Positions 1 to 8,427 are shown, counted from the stretch's first letter. The stretch: 64,000 nt of DNA from an uncultured Oscillospiraceae bacterium (GCA_934659425.1 CAKUHU010000002.1:1-64000), one strand, 5' to 3'. A program made the numbers and translations. The notes: generated from the sequence alone by a model not told the origin.

Positions 1-57
1 AAGCTTCTTCACGTTGTTTAATTTACAAGGTACACGCCCCGCTCACAGCGGAATTTC

Positions 58-86
58 ATCTTACCACAAGTCGTTTGCTTTGTCAA
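58..86 (-). promoter_or_regulatory. sigma-A promoter P2, stable-RNA type, reading out of the window
   Basis: On the minus strand TTGACA (81-86) is followed after 17 bp by TAAGAT (58-63). An A-rich tract upstream resembles an UP element. With the similar promoter at 181-209 this looks like the tandem P1/P2 arrangement of rRNA operons. The downstream leader (1-57) has a small GC hairpin but the structural RNA itself lies outside the window, so the target is inferred. Confidence 0.7.
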
Positions 87-180
87 GAACTTTTTTCAAC
101 TTTTTTCAAAAATCTCTTAAAGCTCTTTTCCGCAAGCAACAGCGGCTTCTTGATTTTCCTTTTGCGCTGCGAACTTTGTC

Positions 181-209
181 AGAATACCACGTCCTTTGGG
201 GTTTGTCAA
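181..209 (-). promoter_or_regulatory. sigma-A promoter P1, stable-RNA type, reading out of the window
   Basis: On the minus strand TTGACA (204-209) is followed after 17 bp by TATTCT (181-186), with an A-rich tract just upstream. It lies about 120 bp before P2 and repeats the same TTGACAAA core. The final codons of gerAB overlap its upstream region. Confidence 0.65.
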
Positions 210-1378
210 GAGTTTTTTGGGACTTTTTTTCGCTTTTTTGTCCTGCCTTTTTCCTTTTCCTGGTTTAACCCAACATCTGCGCTTTTTATTTCTTCCTTTC
301 CACAAAATATAGGTTCTTCTTCTCTTCTTTCCCGTATTTTGATCATAAAAACGGCAACCGTCGGAATCAAAACGCCAAAAATGAGATTTCCTGCCGCGGC
401 TGCCGCCTCTGTGAGCAGCCGGGTCGTCCCCCGGCCGGGCAATACCCCAGCCAGCCAAAATACGACGGCGGTCATCAGCACCCAACCCCGCCCCTTCCAC
501 GGGGGAACCACTCCCCGCCACAGCGCACCGCAGCCCCGGGCCAGCAGCGTCAGCAGCGCCACATCGGCCAGCGCCAGGATCGCCACCAGGGCGGCCTCTC
601 CCCGCCGGAAGGCCCCCGGCACCTCTACACCTTCCAATAAAAATAGGAAGGGCTCCTCCATTCGGACTGTCAGCCCGGGGCCAAAGGCCCCTATCACTGC
701 CACTATCAGCAGCGCTAAGATCCCGCAGCTCCATGCCGCCCAATGCCACGTCCGCATCCCATACTCCTGCCGTCGGGGAAGGCAGAGGGTGTAGATACCA
801 TATCCCGCTAAGCTCAGTGATAGCGCCGCCCCTCCGGCAAGCCCCCGCCAATCGCTCTGCCCCGGCGGCCACAGGTTCCGCCACTCCAGCGCAGGCAGGG
901 CCAGCAGCAGGGCAAAGCCCAGCGCGGCCGCAGCCGCCAGGAAAAAGAGGCGGCCCGTCCGGGCGAAGACCGCCCCATTTCCCCGGCCCAGCCACACTAC
1001 CAGCACCAGCGCCGCCGTCAGGAACAACCAGCGGACCGCCTCCCCCTGGACTGTGGTCATCAGCCGGTCGGAATAGCGCCGAGCACTCCCCGCCAGCAGG
1101 AAAAGCCCCCACAGCAGATATAAAAGCTGAACCGCCCTGCCGCCCCAGGGACCGAAGGCCTGTTTCAGTCCATCCGACAGGTTTCTTTCCCCCAACCGGG
1201 CCCAAAGTCTGCACAGGATCAGCCCCACCGGGAGAGCCAGCACCGGCCCCAGCCAGGCCAGCCGCCCAGCCCGTCCCACTATCGGCCCCAGCAGCCCCAG
1301 GGCCGCCGGCAGCATAGCCGTCACCGCCACCTCTAAGCGTTCCCGCTGGGACACCCCCCGTTCACTTTCGGCCTTCAT
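206..1378 (-). CDS. gerAB: GerAB family spore germination permease
   Basis: This is the predicted membrane permease subunit of a GerA-type germinant receptor, acting in the inner spore membrane. The 390-residue product is almost all hydrophobic helices, as expected of the APC-like GerAB/spore permease family, and it is the last gene of a gerAA-gerAC-gerAB set. Its start overlaps the 3' end of gerAC by 17 bp and follows a GGTGGGGAG ribosome site. The last 35 or so residues form a Lys/Glu-rich tail that does not look like the family. That tail is encoded in the A-rich sequence upstream of the leftward stable-RNA promoter, so it may be an extension acquired by loss of the normal stop. The germinant cannot be read from sequence. 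Confidence 0.82.
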   Translation of the reverse strand: MKAESERGVSQRERLEVAVTAMLPAALGLLGPIVGRAGRLAWLGPVLALPVGLILCRLWARLGERNLSDGLKQAFGPWGGRAVQLLYLLWGLFLLAGSARRYSDRLMTTVQGEAVRWLFLTAALVLVVWLGRGNGAVFARTGRLFFLAAAAALGFALLLALPALEWRNLWPPGQSDWRGLAGGAALSLSLAGYGIYTLCLPRRQEYGMRTWHWAAWSCGILALLIVAVIGAFGPGLTVRMEEPFLFLLEGVEVPGAFRRGEAALVAILALADVALLTLLARGCGALWRGVVPPWKGRGWVLMTAVVFWLAGVLPGRGTTRLLTEAAAAAGNLIFGVLIPTVAVFMIKIRERREEEPIFCGKEEIKSADVGLNQEKEKGRTKKRKKVPKNS

Positions 1379-2309
1379 TGCTCCCCACCAGCCTTCCTGT
1401 CACTTCCACATCCAACAATCTTATGTCGGTCCCCTTCCACGCCTTCCAGTTCCAGGGCTGTAAAGCGCTCATTTCCCTGTCCAGCCCCCAGCAGTCCCAG
1501 CCCAAAGCCAGGGCGGATCGGATCTTTTGCTCCCCCCACTCCTCCAGTTCTGACTGGGAGGGCTCTCCCTGGGCCGCTTTCGCCGTCAGGGTACAGCATA
1601 CCTTCCCACCCTTTGCCCAGGTCCGCACACCCACGATCTCCGCCGCGCCGCCGGACAGGGTGATGACCCGCTCCCCCCCCGCCCCGGCCAGCAAAGCCGC
1701 CCCCACTGCGGCATCTCCCTCTAAATAACCCGCCAGTCCGTTGGGCCCCACTGCCGCCCAGCCCGCCGGGGCCAATGTGCCGTCCTCACCGGGAGCCAGG
1801 GCGGGGACCAGGGCATATTCCCCCTCCGCCATTCGAGGCATCACCTCTCCCACCGTCCGGCCCCGGGGATCTTTTCCGCCGGTCTCAGCGGCCACCTGTC
1901 CTGCAGAGACGGCCAGCGCCGCCCCTGCCTCTCCTCTTACAATATATAATAAGGTATCCATTCGCAGCTCATCGTCGGAGAGCACAAAATCCAGCGCCTC
2001 CGCCAGATCTTGTCCCTCCCCCACCAAGAGCTGCTCCGTCTGCCCCAGGTAGGCCCGCCGGGAGGAGCTCTCCCGCAGGGTCCGGCACGCCTCAGCCAGA
2101 CTCCCTCCCGTGCCGGTAAACACCTCCGGCTCCTCGTCCTCCGTGACCCGGACTCCGGTGACGGCGGTGACTGTCACCACCTCCCCGCCGTCCATGGCCA
2201 AGGTGGTAATCAGCTTCAGCTCCTCCATCTCCCTGCTTTGTGGAAGCACTCCCGCCCCCTTTGCCGCCAGCAGTGCCGCCAAAAGGATGGCCCATCGCCC
2301 GCCCTTCAT
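1362..2309 (-). CDS. gerAC: GerAC-like germinant receptor subunit lacking the lipobox cysteine
   Basis: Position between gerAA and gerAB and the early segment with EELKLITTLAMDGG, matching the start of mature Ger(x)C proteins, identify the C subunit of a germinant receptor. Normal GerAC proteins are lipoproteins with a Cys right after the signal peptide. Here the signal-like segment (residues 6-22) has no Cys, so lipid anchoring is not expected and the N-terminus may act as a membrane anchor. At 315 residues it is shorter than the usual 370-400. The ATG overlaps the gerAA stop as ATGA, so the two are translationally coupled. Sequence drift makes the family assignment partly dependent on context. 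Confidence 0.72.
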   Translation of the reverse strand: MKGGRWAILLAALLAAKGAGVLPQSREMEELKLITTLAMDGGEVVTVTAVTGVRVTEDEEPEVFTGTGGSLAEACRTLRESSSRRAYLGQTEQLLVGEGQDLAEALDFVLSDDELRMDTLLYIVRGEAGAALAVSAGQVAAETGGKDPRGRTVGEVMPRMAEGEYALVPALAPGEDGTLAPAGWAAVGPNGLAGYLEGDAAVGAALLAGAGGERVITLSGGAAEIVGVRTWAKGGKVCCTLTAKAAQGEPSQSELEEWGEQKIRSALALGWDCWGLDREMSALQPWNWKAWKGTDIRLLDVEVTGRLVGSNEGRK

Positions 2310-3823
2310 CGCTGTTTCCTCCGATTTTCCGTCTTGAGATGGGCTGGGCGCAGCTTATCCGCAGGGAGAGGCTGCCGCAGCACCACACTGCCCTCTACCT
2401 GCTCCCCGGCGTTGGCGGCGAAGGGGGTCAGATAGGCCGCGCCGAAGCTCTCCAGCCCCGCCAAATGGCCCACCAGCGCCACCGTTCCCACCACCACGCC
2501 AAACAAGCCTGCCACCCCCGCCAAAATAGCCAGCAAAAACCGCCAGATCCGCAAGGCCCCCGCCAAATCCTGGGAGGGCATGGTGTACCCGGCGATGCCG
2601 GCCACCGCCACCACCACCAGCACCGCCGGGGAGATCAGCTTGGCCTCCACCGCCGCCGAGCCCACCACCAGTCCGCCTAAGATGGACACCGTCTGCCCGA
2701 TGGACTGGGGCAGACGGAGACCCGCCTCCTGCAAGACCTCAAAGGCCACCAGCAGCAACAGCGTCTCAAACAGGGCGGAAAAGGGCACATCCTGCCGGGC
2801 GGCCATGATGGACAGCGCCAGCCGGGTGGGGATCATCTCCTGGTGGAAATTCACCATGGCCACATACACCCCCGGCAGGTACAGCGTCACCAGCAGGCAG
2901 AGCCACCGCATGACCGTCAGCACCGAGGCCACCATCCAGTTCTCCGAGCGGTCCTGAGGGGAGCGCAGAAAATCTCCGATGACCGCCGGCGCCAGATAGC
3001 CCAGGGGGATGCCCTCAATGAGGATACCCACCCTCCCCTCGCTAAGGCCATAGCAGAAGCGGTCGGGCCGCTCCGTATACTGCAGCAGAGGAAAGGCGGT
3101 GTCTACCTCGTCGATGATATATTCCTCCAAATTGCCTGTAGCCAGCAGCGCGTCGATGTCGATCCGCTCTATCCGTGCCTTCAGCTCTTCCACTGTCTGA
3201 GGGTCGGCGATGCCCTCCAGCCACAGGATGTCCACCGGGGTGAGGGACTGCCTGCCCACCACCTGCTCAGTTATTTTCAGCTCAGGAGCCTTCAGGTGCC
3301 GCCGGGTCAGCGAGGTATTGGTCCGCAGGTTCTCCACAAAGGAGTCTTTCGGTCCCTTGATGGACACCTCATTCTCCGGATCTCCAATGCCCCGCTTCTC
3401 CTCTGTACCTGTATTAAAGGAGAGAGCCCGCTCTTTTCCCGGGAAAATCAGCAGGCAGTTGCCGTCGATCAGGTCGGCCGCCGCCTCATCCAAAGTGGTC
3501 CGTTCGGCCACCGATAAGCTGTAGAGAGCCCCTGCGCGCATCTTCTCCCAGGCCACCGCCTCCCCCAGCTCTCCCAGCTCCCGGTCCTGGGCTAAGGGGC
3601 GCAGGACGTAGTCGCTGACCCGCTCCATCCGCACCATGCCGGCAAGGAACAGGATCTCCACCCGCATAGACTCGTTGCCTCCCACCGCCACACTGCGGCG
3701 GTTATAATCCGCGCAGTTTTCAAATACCTGGGCCAGCCGTTCCTCTGTCAGCGGCCCTTCCAACCGGGGCTCCTGCCGGGGATGGGGAGGCGACGGCCGT
3801 TTTTTCCGCCCGAAAAATCCCAT
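2306..3823 (-). CDS. gerAA: GerAA family spore germination protein
   Basis: This 505-residue protein is the A subunit of a germinant receptor. It has a soluble N-terminal half with the family stretch VDILWLEGIADPQ and a C-terminal half of four to five membrane helices beginning near residue 290, with the typical PGVYVAMVNFHQEMIPT segment. It is first in the gerAA-AC-AB operon and is preceded by an AGAGGTGG ribosome site. Expression would be expected in the forespore (sigma-G in Bacillus), but I could not confirm such a promoter upstream. The charged, Pro-rich N-terminus (first 25 residues) is common in clostridial GerAA proteins. Confidence 0.9.
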   Translation of the reverse strand: MGFFGRKKRPSPPHPRQEPRLEGPLTEERLAQVFENCADYNRRSVAVGGNESMRVEILFLAGMVRMERVSDYVLRPLAQDRELGELGEAVAWEKMRAGALYSLSVAERTTLDEAAADLIDGNCLLIFPGKERALSFNTGTEEKRGIGDPENEVSIKGPKDSFVENLRTNTSLTRRHLKAPELKITEQVVGRQSLTPVDILWLEGIADPQTVEELKARIERIDIDALLATGNLEEYIIDEVDTAFPLLQYTERPDRFCYGLSEGRVGILIEGIPLGYLAPAVIGDFLRSPQDRSENWMVASVLTVMRWLCLLVTLYLPGVYVAMVNFHQEMIPTRLALSIMAARQDVPFSALFETLLLLVAFEVLQEAGLRLPQSIGQTVSILGGLVVGSAAVEAKLISPAVLVVVAVAGIAGYTMPSQDLAGALRIWRFLLAILAGVAGLFGVVVGTVALVGHLAGLESFGAAYLTPFAANAGEQVEGSVVLRQPLPADKLRPAHLKTENRRKQR

Positions 3824-3892
3824 GCGCTTCCACCTCTTGCCGTTTTTTTCAGTGTATCACCCTCGCTTTGTTTTATGCACACAGCGCAAAAA

Positions 3893-3921
3893 GAGGACCC
3901 ACATAAATGTGGGCCCCTTTT
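3893..3921 (-). terminator. terminator on minus strand after a gene remnant
   Basis: On the minus strand a hairpin of about 11 pairs (core CCCACAT/ATGTGGG, 2-nt loop) is followed by TCTTTTT. No intact minus-strand gene precedes it, only the coding-like tail at 3949-4078. Confidence 0.55.
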
Positions 3922-3948
3922 TCTCTCTGTTATATCTGCCTCAAACGC

Positions 3949-4078
3949 TCACTCGTCGTAGTGGGTAAGAGCTTTCAGCCGCTCATTGTGGGCGGGCCAT
4001 TTCTCTATCATGGTGGACAAATTGGGGCTCACCGATCGGAAGGATGCGGTGGTCATGATGTAAGTGCTGGTGAGGCAC
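3949..4078 (-). pseudogene. possible 3' remnant of an unidentified minus-strand gene
   Basis: The minus frame ending at 3949 has protein-like composition over its last 40 or so codons (including STMIEKWPAHNERLKALTHY) and is followed 28 bp later by a good terminator, as a real gene end would be. Upstream the reading frame runs into a perfect 13-bp hairpin (4088-4117) and loses coding character. I do not recognise the family. It could also be a short functional ORF starting at 4158, but no ribosome site supports that. Confidence 0.35.
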
Positions 4079-4087
4079 CTGCAGAAG

Positions 4088-4117
4088 GGTTTCTTTTCCC
4101 CATTGGGAAAAGAAACC
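4088..4117. repeat. perfect 13-bp inverted repeat
   Basis: GGTTTCTTTTCCC (4088-4100) and its exact complement (4105-4117) flank a 4-nt CATT loop. There is no T-run on either side, so it does not look like a standard terminator. It sits where the remnant gene at 3949 loses its frame. Confidence 0.6.
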
Positions 4118-4204
4118 GAGGCCCCGTTTCGCGTTTCGATATTGGAACACACCGCCAAAATTTTTCAAACCCTGTCCAGCCCGCCTGAATTTTTCCGTTT
4201 TTGG

Positions 4205-4233
4205 TTGCATCCGGCACAGAATGTGGATATAAT
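4205..4233 (+). promoter_or_regulatory. sigma-A promoter of the F420-ligase-like gene
   Basis: TTGCAT (4205-4210), 17-bp spacer, TATAAT (4228-4233); start of transcription expected near 4240, about 48 bp before the ATG. Confidence 0.7.
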
Positions 4234-4287
4234 GAGGTTCGATAAAATCTTTCGATCTCAATTCTCAATATAAAAGGGGCCTTCTCC

Positions 4288-4992
4288 ATGGATTTTTACG
4301 CCAACGAGGGAAAAAACGTCATCATCGAGGCGGCAGGCAAAAAATTTGCCCGCCACGCCATCGCCACCCACTTCGTCCAGGTGGGCGAGAGCTACATCGA
4401 CCTCATCACCAAATATGTTCTGCCCGTCTATCAGCCCGGCGACATCCTCTCCTCCAGCGAAAAGGTCATCGCTCTGTGCCAGGGTCGGGTGGTCACCGAG
4501 GACGAGGTGAAGCCCGGCTTCTGGGCCAAGCTCCTCTCCCGCTTTGTCCACCAGACCTCCGCCGGACCCGGCATGGGCCTGCCGGTGAAGATGCAATTCG
4601 CCATCAACGTCTGCGGCCTGGGCAAGGTCCTGTGGGCCGCCGTCTGCGCCGCCGCAGATAAGCTTCGGGGCGTTCACGGCACCTTTTATAAAATGCTGGG
4701 CACGGAGGTCTCCGGCCTGGACGGATTCTACGGCGAGGACATTCCGGAGTATGAGCACATGGGCGTCCGGGTGCCCAGCCACCCGGAAAAGGTGTGTGAC
4801 GAGGTCTTTGAAAAGACCGGCGTGGTCATGATGATCGTGGACGCCAACGACCTGAATGTGGAGCTTTTGGGCAGGGGCGAGCAGCTTAAGGAATGGAGCG
4901 AGAAGGATCTGCTGGATCTGATCCGGGACAATCCCGCGGGTCAGGATCGTCAGCTCACTCCCTTCGTCCTCATTCGGGAAATGAAGGAGTAA
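4288..4992 (+). CDS. coenzyme F420-0:L-glutamate ligase domain protein
   Basis: The 234-residue product resembles the CofE/FbiB ligase domain family (PF01996), with the N-terminal segment on usage of long-term obligations typical of these proteins (DILSSSEKVIALCQGRVV) and the conserved GMGLPVKMQFAI and VPSHPEKVCDEV regions. CofE adds glutamates to F420. Clostridia of this type are not known F420 producers and no other F420 gene is seen here, so the substrate is probably different; many Firmicutes carry such orphan homologues. It is monocistronic, with its own sigma-A promoter, an AAAAGGGG ribosome site and a shared terminator at 5031-5065. Confidence 0.72.
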   Translation: MDFYANEGKNVIIEAAGKKFARHAIATHFVQVGESYIDLITKYVLPVYQPGDILSSSEKVIALCQGRVVTEDEVKPGFWAKLLSRFVHQTSAGPGMGLPVKMQFAINVCGLGKVLWAAVCAAADKLRGVHGTFYKMLGTEVSGLDGFYGEDIPEYEHMGVRVPSHPEKVCDEVFEKTGVVMMIVDANDLNVELLGRGEQLKEWSEKDLLDLIRDNPAGQDRQLTPFVLIREMKE

Positions 4993-5030
4993 AAAATCAG
5001 GACCGGCCCTTCGATTGACAGATAAACCAA

Positions 5031-5065
5031 AAAGGATCCCTCGCCGAAATGGTGAGGGATCCTTT
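5031..5065. terminator. bidirectional terminator
   Basis: AAAGGATCCCTC and its complement enclose an 11-nt loop, with T-rich sequence following on the plus strand. It sits between two converging genes and could serve both. Confidence 0.7.
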
Positions 5066-5068
5066 CTA

Positions 5069-5719
5069 TTAGGCTTCCTCTTTTTTCTTTTTCCACCCCC
5101 GGTAGGTACCCCAAAGGAGGGTCAGCACCAGCAGCCCCCGCAAGACGGCGATCCATCCCCCCAGCAGAACGGCCTGGCCGACCTGGGGATATTTCAGGTA
5201 AGCCGCCAGGAGCCGGATCCCCCCGATCAATCCCCAACCGACTACCGAGGTCCTGGGATTCAGCACCACCAAGGTCAGGGCCACCGCTATCCACCCCATC
5301 CACAGCCAGGGATGTTTTCTGGCCAGCAGCAGGGGCAACCCCAGCAGCACCATGGCCAGACCGATCATGACCAAAATTCCCTCGCCCATCAGCCCCAGCA
5401 AAAAGGCAGCCCATCCTGTCACTTCCGTGCAGATTCCCGCCTTCTGTATCAGGGTGGGCCCGGGCCGGACCTCCCCACAGGCCACCCGAGGGCGGACCCT
5501 CTCTTCCGGGAGTGAGGCAGCCTCCCCTTCCCGCACCAGCTGGTCCACCGTCACTCCAAACAGGTCGGACAATTTGATGACCTTTTCCAAGTCGGGCACC
5601 GACTGGCCCGTTTCCCATTTGGACACCGATTGCCTCGACACCTTCAGCTGGGCCGCTAACTCCTCCTGGGATAGTCCCCGGCCTGTCCGAAGCTCCTGGA
5701 TTTTCTCCGCCAGCGTCAT
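5069..5719 (-). CDS. XRE family transcriptional regulator with C-terminal membrane helices
   Basis: The first 65 residues form a Cro/C1-type helix-turn-helix (LSQEELAAQLKVSRQSVSKW, then PDLEKVIKLSDLF). The rest holds about four hydrophobic helices from residue 100 on, ending in a Lys-rich tail. The ATG at 5719 follows AAGAAAGGGGGAG and fits the family start MTLAEKIQELR; the frame is open upstream but without a ribosome site. Membrane-tethered XRE proteins of this layout are common in clostridia and may sense the envelope state. Targets are unknown. Confidence 0.8.
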   Translation of the reverse strand: MTLAEKIQELRTGRGLSQEELAAQLKVSRQSVSKWETGQSVPDLEKVIKLSDLFGVTVDQLVREGEAASLPEERVRPRVACGEVRPGPTLIQKAGICTEVTGWAAFLLGLMGEGILVMIGLAMVLLGLPLLLARKHPWLWMGWIAVALTLVVLNPRTSVVGWGLIGGIRLLAAYLKYPQVGQAVLLGGWIAVLRGLLVLTLLWGTYRGWKKKKEEA

Positions 5720-5893
5720 GGCCGCTCCCCCTTTCTTCCCGGATTTCCATGTATGTGATGATAGACCCTTTCCCCCGGAAAGGCAACCAACCCGCCTTGG
5801 AATCTCCCGCAACCGGCGGTTGCAGGGGGAGAAACCGCCCATTTTCCTCTACGATTCGCAATCTTTTTTCTTAAAATTACTCTCGGGATTAAA

Positions 5894-5926
5894 AAAGTTT
5901 CCGTCTGACAGGCAGACGGAAACTTT
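5894..5926 (-). terminator. terminator of ychF
   Basis: A 14-bp perfect stem (AAAGTTTCCGTCTG and complement) with a 5-nt loop, followed on the minus strand by a T-run. Confidence 0.85.
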
Positions 5927-5941
5927 TGTCTCATTTTGACT

Positions 5942-7054
5942 TTAAACATTGAACCGGAACAGAACGATATCGCCGTCCTTCATTACATATTCCTTCCCCT
6001 CAGAGCGGATCAGCCCCTTCTCCTTGGCCGCCGCCATGGAGCCGCAGGCCTTCAGATCCTCAAAGGCTACCACCTCGGCCCGAATGAAGCCCCGCTCAAA
6101 GTCGGTGTGGATCTTGCCCGCCGCCTGGGGGGCCTTGGTGCCGTTGGTGATAGTCCACGCCCGACATTCGTCCTCGCCGCCGGTGAGGTAGGAGATCAGC
6201 CCCAGCAGGGCATAGCTGGCCTTGATGAGCCGATCCAGCCCGGACTCGGGGATGCCCAGATCCTCCAAGAAGGCCTTCTTGTCCTCCTCGTCCAGTTCGG
6301 CGATCTCTGCCTCCAGTTTGGCGCAGACGGGGATGACCTGAGCCCCCTCCTTCTCGGCCAGTTCGGCCACCTGCCGGTAGTAGGGCACAGCCTGGTACTG
6401 GGCAAAGCCGTCCTCATCCAGGTTAGCCGCATAGATGACGGGCTTGAGGGACAACAGGTCCGATGTCCCGATGAGCGCTCTCTCCTCGTCGTCCTCACAA
6501 GGGAAGCTCCGGGCGGAGTTCCCCTCGTTGAGCCAATCCCGCAACCGGGTGAACAGCTCAGCCTCCCGGAGGAACTTCTTGTCCCCCTTGGCCGCGGTCT
6601 CTGCCTTTTTGATCCGGCGCTCCACCATCTCCACATCAGCCATGATGAGCTCAATGTCAATGGTTTCAATGTCGCCCACAGGATCCACCGGTACGTTCAT
6701 GCTGGTATCCGCCACCACGTGCATGATATTTTCATCGTCAAAGCAGCGGACCACATGGACAATGGCCTCACACTCCCGGATATTGGCCAGGAACTTATTA
6801 CCCAAGCCCTGTCCCTTGGATGCCCCCTTCACCAATCCGGCAATGTCCACAAACTCAATGACCGCCGGAGTGGTCTTCTTGGGGTGGTAAAATTCGCTGA
6901 GCCAGTCCAGCCGGCTGTCAGGCACAGCCACCACGCCCACATTGGGGTCGATGGTGCAGAAGGGATAGTTGGCGCTTTCCGCGCCGGCGTTGGTAATGGC
7001 GTTAAACAAAGTTGACTTGCCCACATTGGGCAGACCCACGATACCTAATTTCAT
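5942..7054 (-). CDS. ychF: redox-regulated ATPase YchF (OLA1 family)
   Basis: YchF is a ribosome-associated Obg-family P-loop NTPase that prefers ATP. The 370-residue product has the G1 motif GLPNVGKST (residues 7-15), the G3 motif DIAGLVKGAS, a coiled-coil insert near residues 130-190, and the C-terminal TGS domain ending VLFRFNV, all typical of full-length YchF (about 363-370 residues). It lacks a canonical NKxD motif, as expected for the ATP-preferring subfamily. It appears monocistronic with a strong terminator just after the stop. Confidence 0.96.
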   Translation of the reverse strand: MKLGIVGLPNVGKSTLFNAITNAGAESANYPFCTIDPNVGVVAVPDSRLDWLSEFYHPKKTTPAVIEFVDIAGLVKGASKGQGLGNKFLANIRECEAIVHVVRCFDDENIMHVVADTSMNVPVDPVGDIETIDIELIMADVEMVERRIKKAETAAKGDKKFLREAELFTRLRDWLNEGNSARSFPCEDDEERALIGTSDLLSLKPVIYAANLDEDGFAQYQAVPYYRQVAELAEKEGAQVIPVCAKLEAEIAELDEEDKKAFLEDLGIPESGLDRLIKASYALLGLISYLTGGEDECRAWTITNGTKAPQAAGKIHTDFERGFIRAEVVAFEDLKACGSMAAAKEKGLIRSEGKEYVMKDGDIVLFRFNV

Positions 7055-7414
7055 ATTTATCTTTACCTGTCCAGAAATCCCTGATTTTCAGGAATTTCCG
7101 CCTTTCTCTATAATTTGTCCACGCCCTTTTTACGCCCTTTTTTCATTGCAGGGGCAGATCATTCAACATTGACGAACAAAATTTCAGACTCCATCCGGGA
7201 GATTTTCCCGCCAAAAAAGAGTCCGATGTGAATATAAAGTATATCATAAAGCCTCTGTTTTTTCAATCCTATTCAATCGGCATTCAATTCGATATGATAT
7301 GGATGCCGGGATGCCGGCAGAATTTAGCTCTCTCCCAAAGAATCGGAGCGCCAGTATGCGGAGGCCTTTTAAAAAGGGGCGGTTTTCCTGCCGCTCAATT
7401 TTCAGCTTTGCAAG

Positions 7415-7443
7415 TTGCAAAATAATATGGTTTATGCTAAGAT
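7415..7443 (+). promoter_or_regulatory. sigma-A promoter of the 2-hydroxyacid dehydrogenase gene
   Basis: TTGCAA (7415-7420), 17-bp spacer, TAAGAT (7438-7443), 34 bp before the chosen start. The rest of the 422-bp gap between ychF and this gene (7055-7410) shows no gene or clear motif. Confidence 0.6.
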
Positions 7444-7477
7444 GGAGAAACAAAAATTTGGTGCGGAGGAATTTGTT

Positions 7478-8392
7478 ATGAAAATATTTTTCTGTCAAAA
7501 AATGAGCGAGGAGGCCGAGCGACACCTGGAAGAGGTGGCAGAAGTCATTCGGGACTGGGACCGGATCGGAGAGGCCGACGGCATTCTCAGCATGAACCTC
7601 CGCCTCACCAGTGAGGAGATCGACCGGGCCAAAAACGTCAAGGTCATCGGCATCCACGGCACCGGCTCAGACAACCTGGACTGGGAGGCCGCCAAAGCCC
7701 GGGGCATCGAATGCTTTACCGCTCCCCATCTGAATGCCCGGTCAGTGGCCGAACTGGAGGTGGGCCTTCTCCTATCCCTGTGCCGGAATATCCCCCTGGC
7801 TGATCGGATGATCCGCGGCGGTGCAGCCCTCTCCCCTAATAACGATAACAACCTGAAGGGCCACGAGCTTTACGGCAAGACCTTCGGCATCATCGGCGTG
7901 GGCCACATCGGAATCCTGATCGGCAATATTCTGAAATACGGTTTTGGCATGAACGTCATCGGCTATGACCCCTTCTTCACCCCCGAGCGGGCCAAGGAGC
8001 TGGATTACGGCTGGTGCGCTTCCAAGGAGGACATTCTGCGCCAGGCAGATGTGGTCTCCCTAAACGTCCCCCTGACCCCGGAGAACCGACTGATGATCGG
8101 GGCCAAGGAATTTGCCCTCATGAAGCCCACCGCATACTTCATCAATGTCTCCCGGGGATATTTGGTGGATGAGGACGCCCTCTTCCAGGCTCTGAAGGAT
8201 AGGACCATTGCGGGAGCCGCCACCGACGTGCGCTGGGAGGAGCCTCCCCGTGCCGACGACCGTTTCCTGGACCTCCCCAACTTCGTCGTCACGCCCCACA
8301 TCGGCGCCGATACAGAGGAAAATTCCCTTCGCTCCGGCGCATACGCGGTGGACGAATTAGTCCGGCGGCTGCGGGAAAAAGGGGTCGAATGA
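7478..8392 (+). CDS. D-isomer-specific 2-hydroxyacid dehydrogenase
   Basis: This 304-residue NAD-dependent oxidoreductase belongs to the family of phosphoglycerate, lactate and glycerate dehydrogenases. The nucleotide site GVGHIG is at 140-145, and the catalytic Arg, Glu and His are visible in NVSRGYLVDE (R226), RWEEPPR (E255) and TPHIGAD (H274). It lacks the C-terminal ACT domain of SerA, so it is the short form; the substrate cannot be assigned. The ATG at 7478 follows GGAGGA by 7 nt; an in-frame ATG at 7415 falls in the promoter. Confidence 0.88.
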   Translation: MKIFFCQKMSEEAERHLEEVAEVIRDWDRIGEADGILSMNLRLTSEEIDRAKNVKVIGIHGTGSDNLDWEAAKARGIECFTAPHLNARSVAELEVGLLLSLCRNIPLADRMIRGGAALSPNNDNNLKGHELYGKTFGIIGVGHIGILIGNILKYGFGMNVIGYDPFFTPERAKELDYGWCASKEDILRQADVVSLNVPLTPENRLMIGAKEFALMKPTAYFINVSRGYLVDEDALFQALKDRTIAGAATDVRWEEPPRADDRFLDLPNFVVTPHIGADTEENSLRSGAYAVDELVRRLREKGVE

Positions 8393-8427
8393 GCCCACTC
8401 CCCCTGACGGCTTTTTCAATAGACAGA

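Noticed and set aside
75..794. A plus-strand frame across the promoter region and gerAB
   Set aside because: Its Phe/Leu/Cys-rich start is T-rich promoter DNA, and the rest mirrors gerAB.
3824..3900. Possible sigma-G promoter of gerAA (TGCATA followed by GATACAC)
   Set aside because: The spacing (15 bp) and the second element do not match the sigma-G consensus well enough.
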